Shown here: positions 4,485 to 5,185 of the stretch, piece by piece
Layout of the letters: each line of letters starts with the position of its first letter
Position numbering within the stretch: the stretch's first letter is position 1
Assembly (NCBI GenBank): GCA_023386675.1
Contig: JAEWJG010000329.1
Coordinates: forward strand, 1-5,185
Reading direction: 5' to 3'
DNA length: 5,185 bases
From: Actinomycetes bacterium
Lineage (GTDB): Bacteria > Actinomycetota > Actinomycetes > Actinomycetales > Microbacteriaceae
The notes under the pieces: model-generated
Seen by the model: only the letters and a program-made list of their open reading frames with translations
The model's database searches: none
What the model was told of the DNA's origin: nothing
Program-made: the position numbers and the translations under genes

Positions 4485-5185
4485 TCAGCGGGGCTCGGGC
4501 TCCGGCTCGAGCAGGCCGAAGACAGCACCCTGCGGGTCGACGACCTCGGCCCAGCGGCCGACGCCGGGTGCAGCGTTCGGCTCGGTGCGCAGGGTGCCGC
4601 CGAGCTCCGTCGCGCGCACCACGGCCGCGTCCAGGTCGGCGACGTTGAAGTACACCAGCCAATGGGCCGGATCCGCGCCCTGCGAACGGTAGGCTCCGGC
4701 GACGCTGGTCTCGCCGACGTCGAACAGCCCGTACGGCTCCTCCCCCACGCGCATCTCGCTCACGCCGACGCCGAGCACTGCCTCGTAGAAGGCGAAGGTC
4801 GATCCCGGGTCGGGCGCGACCAGCTCCAGCCAGTCCACCGCTCCGGGCTCGTCGCGGAGCCACGGCTCGTTCTGCTCCTTGCGCTGCCAGAGTCCGAAGA
4901 CGGCTCCCGCCGGGTCCCGGACGATGGACAGGTGGATGCCCGGCACCGCCTCCCCCGGCTCCAGCAGCACCGCGCCGCCCGCGGCGAGTGCCGCATCCGC
5001 CGCCGCGCGAAGGTCGTCGACGGCGAAGTACGCCGTCCACATCGTGGGCACGTCGTCGGCGGGCAGCGGGCCGAGCGCCGCCACCGCGACGCCGCGCGCG
5101 CGGGCGAGCGAGAAGTGGCCGGTCTCGGCGAGCGCCGGACCGACATCCCAGCCGAACAGCTCGCGGTAGTAGGTGGCGGCGGCGG
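4485..5185 (-). CDS. Two-domain VOC family protein (glyoxalase/bleomycin resistance fold), 5'-truncated
   Basis: The frame is open to the window edge, so the true start lies beyond 5185; 232 residues are visible. Residues 1-102 are most of a first VOC module: AAATYYRELFGWDVG, WTAYFAVDDLRAA, and the closing RDPAGAVFGLWQ. Residues about 114-232 are a second complete module: VDWLELVAPDPGSTFAFYEAVLG, WLVYFNVADLDAAVVRATELGG, and VVDPQGAVFGLLEP. The repeated FY..(V/L)FGW/LG, (Y)F.V.DLDAA and DP.GAVFGL blocks are the mark of tandem betaalphabetabetabeta units as in CFP30B-like actinobacterial proteins. VOC proteins use this fold for metal-dependent isomerases, dioxygenases and drug binding; the substrate here is unknown. 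An internal GTG at 5084 gives a shorter frame but would cut domain 1, so it is not the start. It lies upstream of rpsO on the same strand with a 122-base gap. Confidence 0.88.
   Translation of the reverse strand, partial: AAATYYRELFGWDVGPALAETGHFSLARARGVAVAALGPLPADDVPTMWTAYFAVDDLRAAADAALAAGGAVLLEPGEAVPGIHLSIVRDPAGAVFGLWQRKEQNEPWLRDEPGAVDWLELVAPDPGSTFAFYEAVLGVGVSEMRVGEEPYGLFDVGETSVAGAYRSQGADPAHWLVYFNVADLDAAVVRATELGGTLRTEPNAAPGVGRWAEVVDPQGAVFGLLEPEPEPR

Noticed and set aside
4477..4486. GAGCGCGCTC palindrome at the VOC gene stop as a terminator
   Set aside because: It is a continuous palindrome that needs internal bases for a loop, leaving a three- to four-bp stem without a U-tract. In such GC-rich sequence this is expected by chance.

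Overview
The window is very GC-rich, with genes that mostly end their codons in G or C. Gene content (S15, an LtrA-family membrane protein, a VanZ-like protein, a short-form fructosamine kinase, a two-domain VOC protein and a secreted GH43 glycosidase) fits a high-GC Gram-positive bacterium (Actinomycetota). A soil or plant-associated Micrococcales such as Microbacteriaceae is my best guess, but nothing here fixes the genus.

Layout, left to right. (1) Positions 1-594, minus strand: a VanZ-like small membrane protein runs into the N-terminus of a fructosamine-kinase-family protein; the two overlap by about 16 bases and the kinase leaves the window at base 1. (2) 613-2018, plus strand: a low-temperature-requirement A (LtrA) family membrane protein, then a 55-residue acidic protein of unknown function 26 bases downstream. 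The VanZ and LtrA start codons lie within about 20 bases of each other, back to back. (3) 1988-2028: a 12-bp perfect inverted repeat between convergent genes, probably a shared terminator. (4) 2046-3926, minus strand: a secreted family 43 glycoside hydrolase with a C-terminal concanavalin-like domain. Its upstream region holds a plausible promoter with two palindromes, one with the look of a LacI-family operator. (5) 4023-4053: a strong hairpin terminator for rpsO. (6) 4093-4362, minus strand: rpsO (ribosomal protein S15), with its own likely extended -10 promoter and an 80-base leader. (7) 4485-5185, minus strand: a two-domain VOC (glyoxalase/bleomycin-resistance fold) protein cut at its N-terminus by the window edge.

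The genes do not form one pathway. The best regulatory story is local: GH43 looks like a separately controlled, sugar-responsive gene placed directly downstream of a housekeeping ribosomal gene and insulated from it by a terminator. I found no CRISPR array, insertion sequence, tRNA, phage or defence module, and I do not see a convincing new multi-gene system. The items most worth checking are the paired palindromes at the GH43 promoter, the abutting VanZ/LtrA starts, and the small acidic gene.
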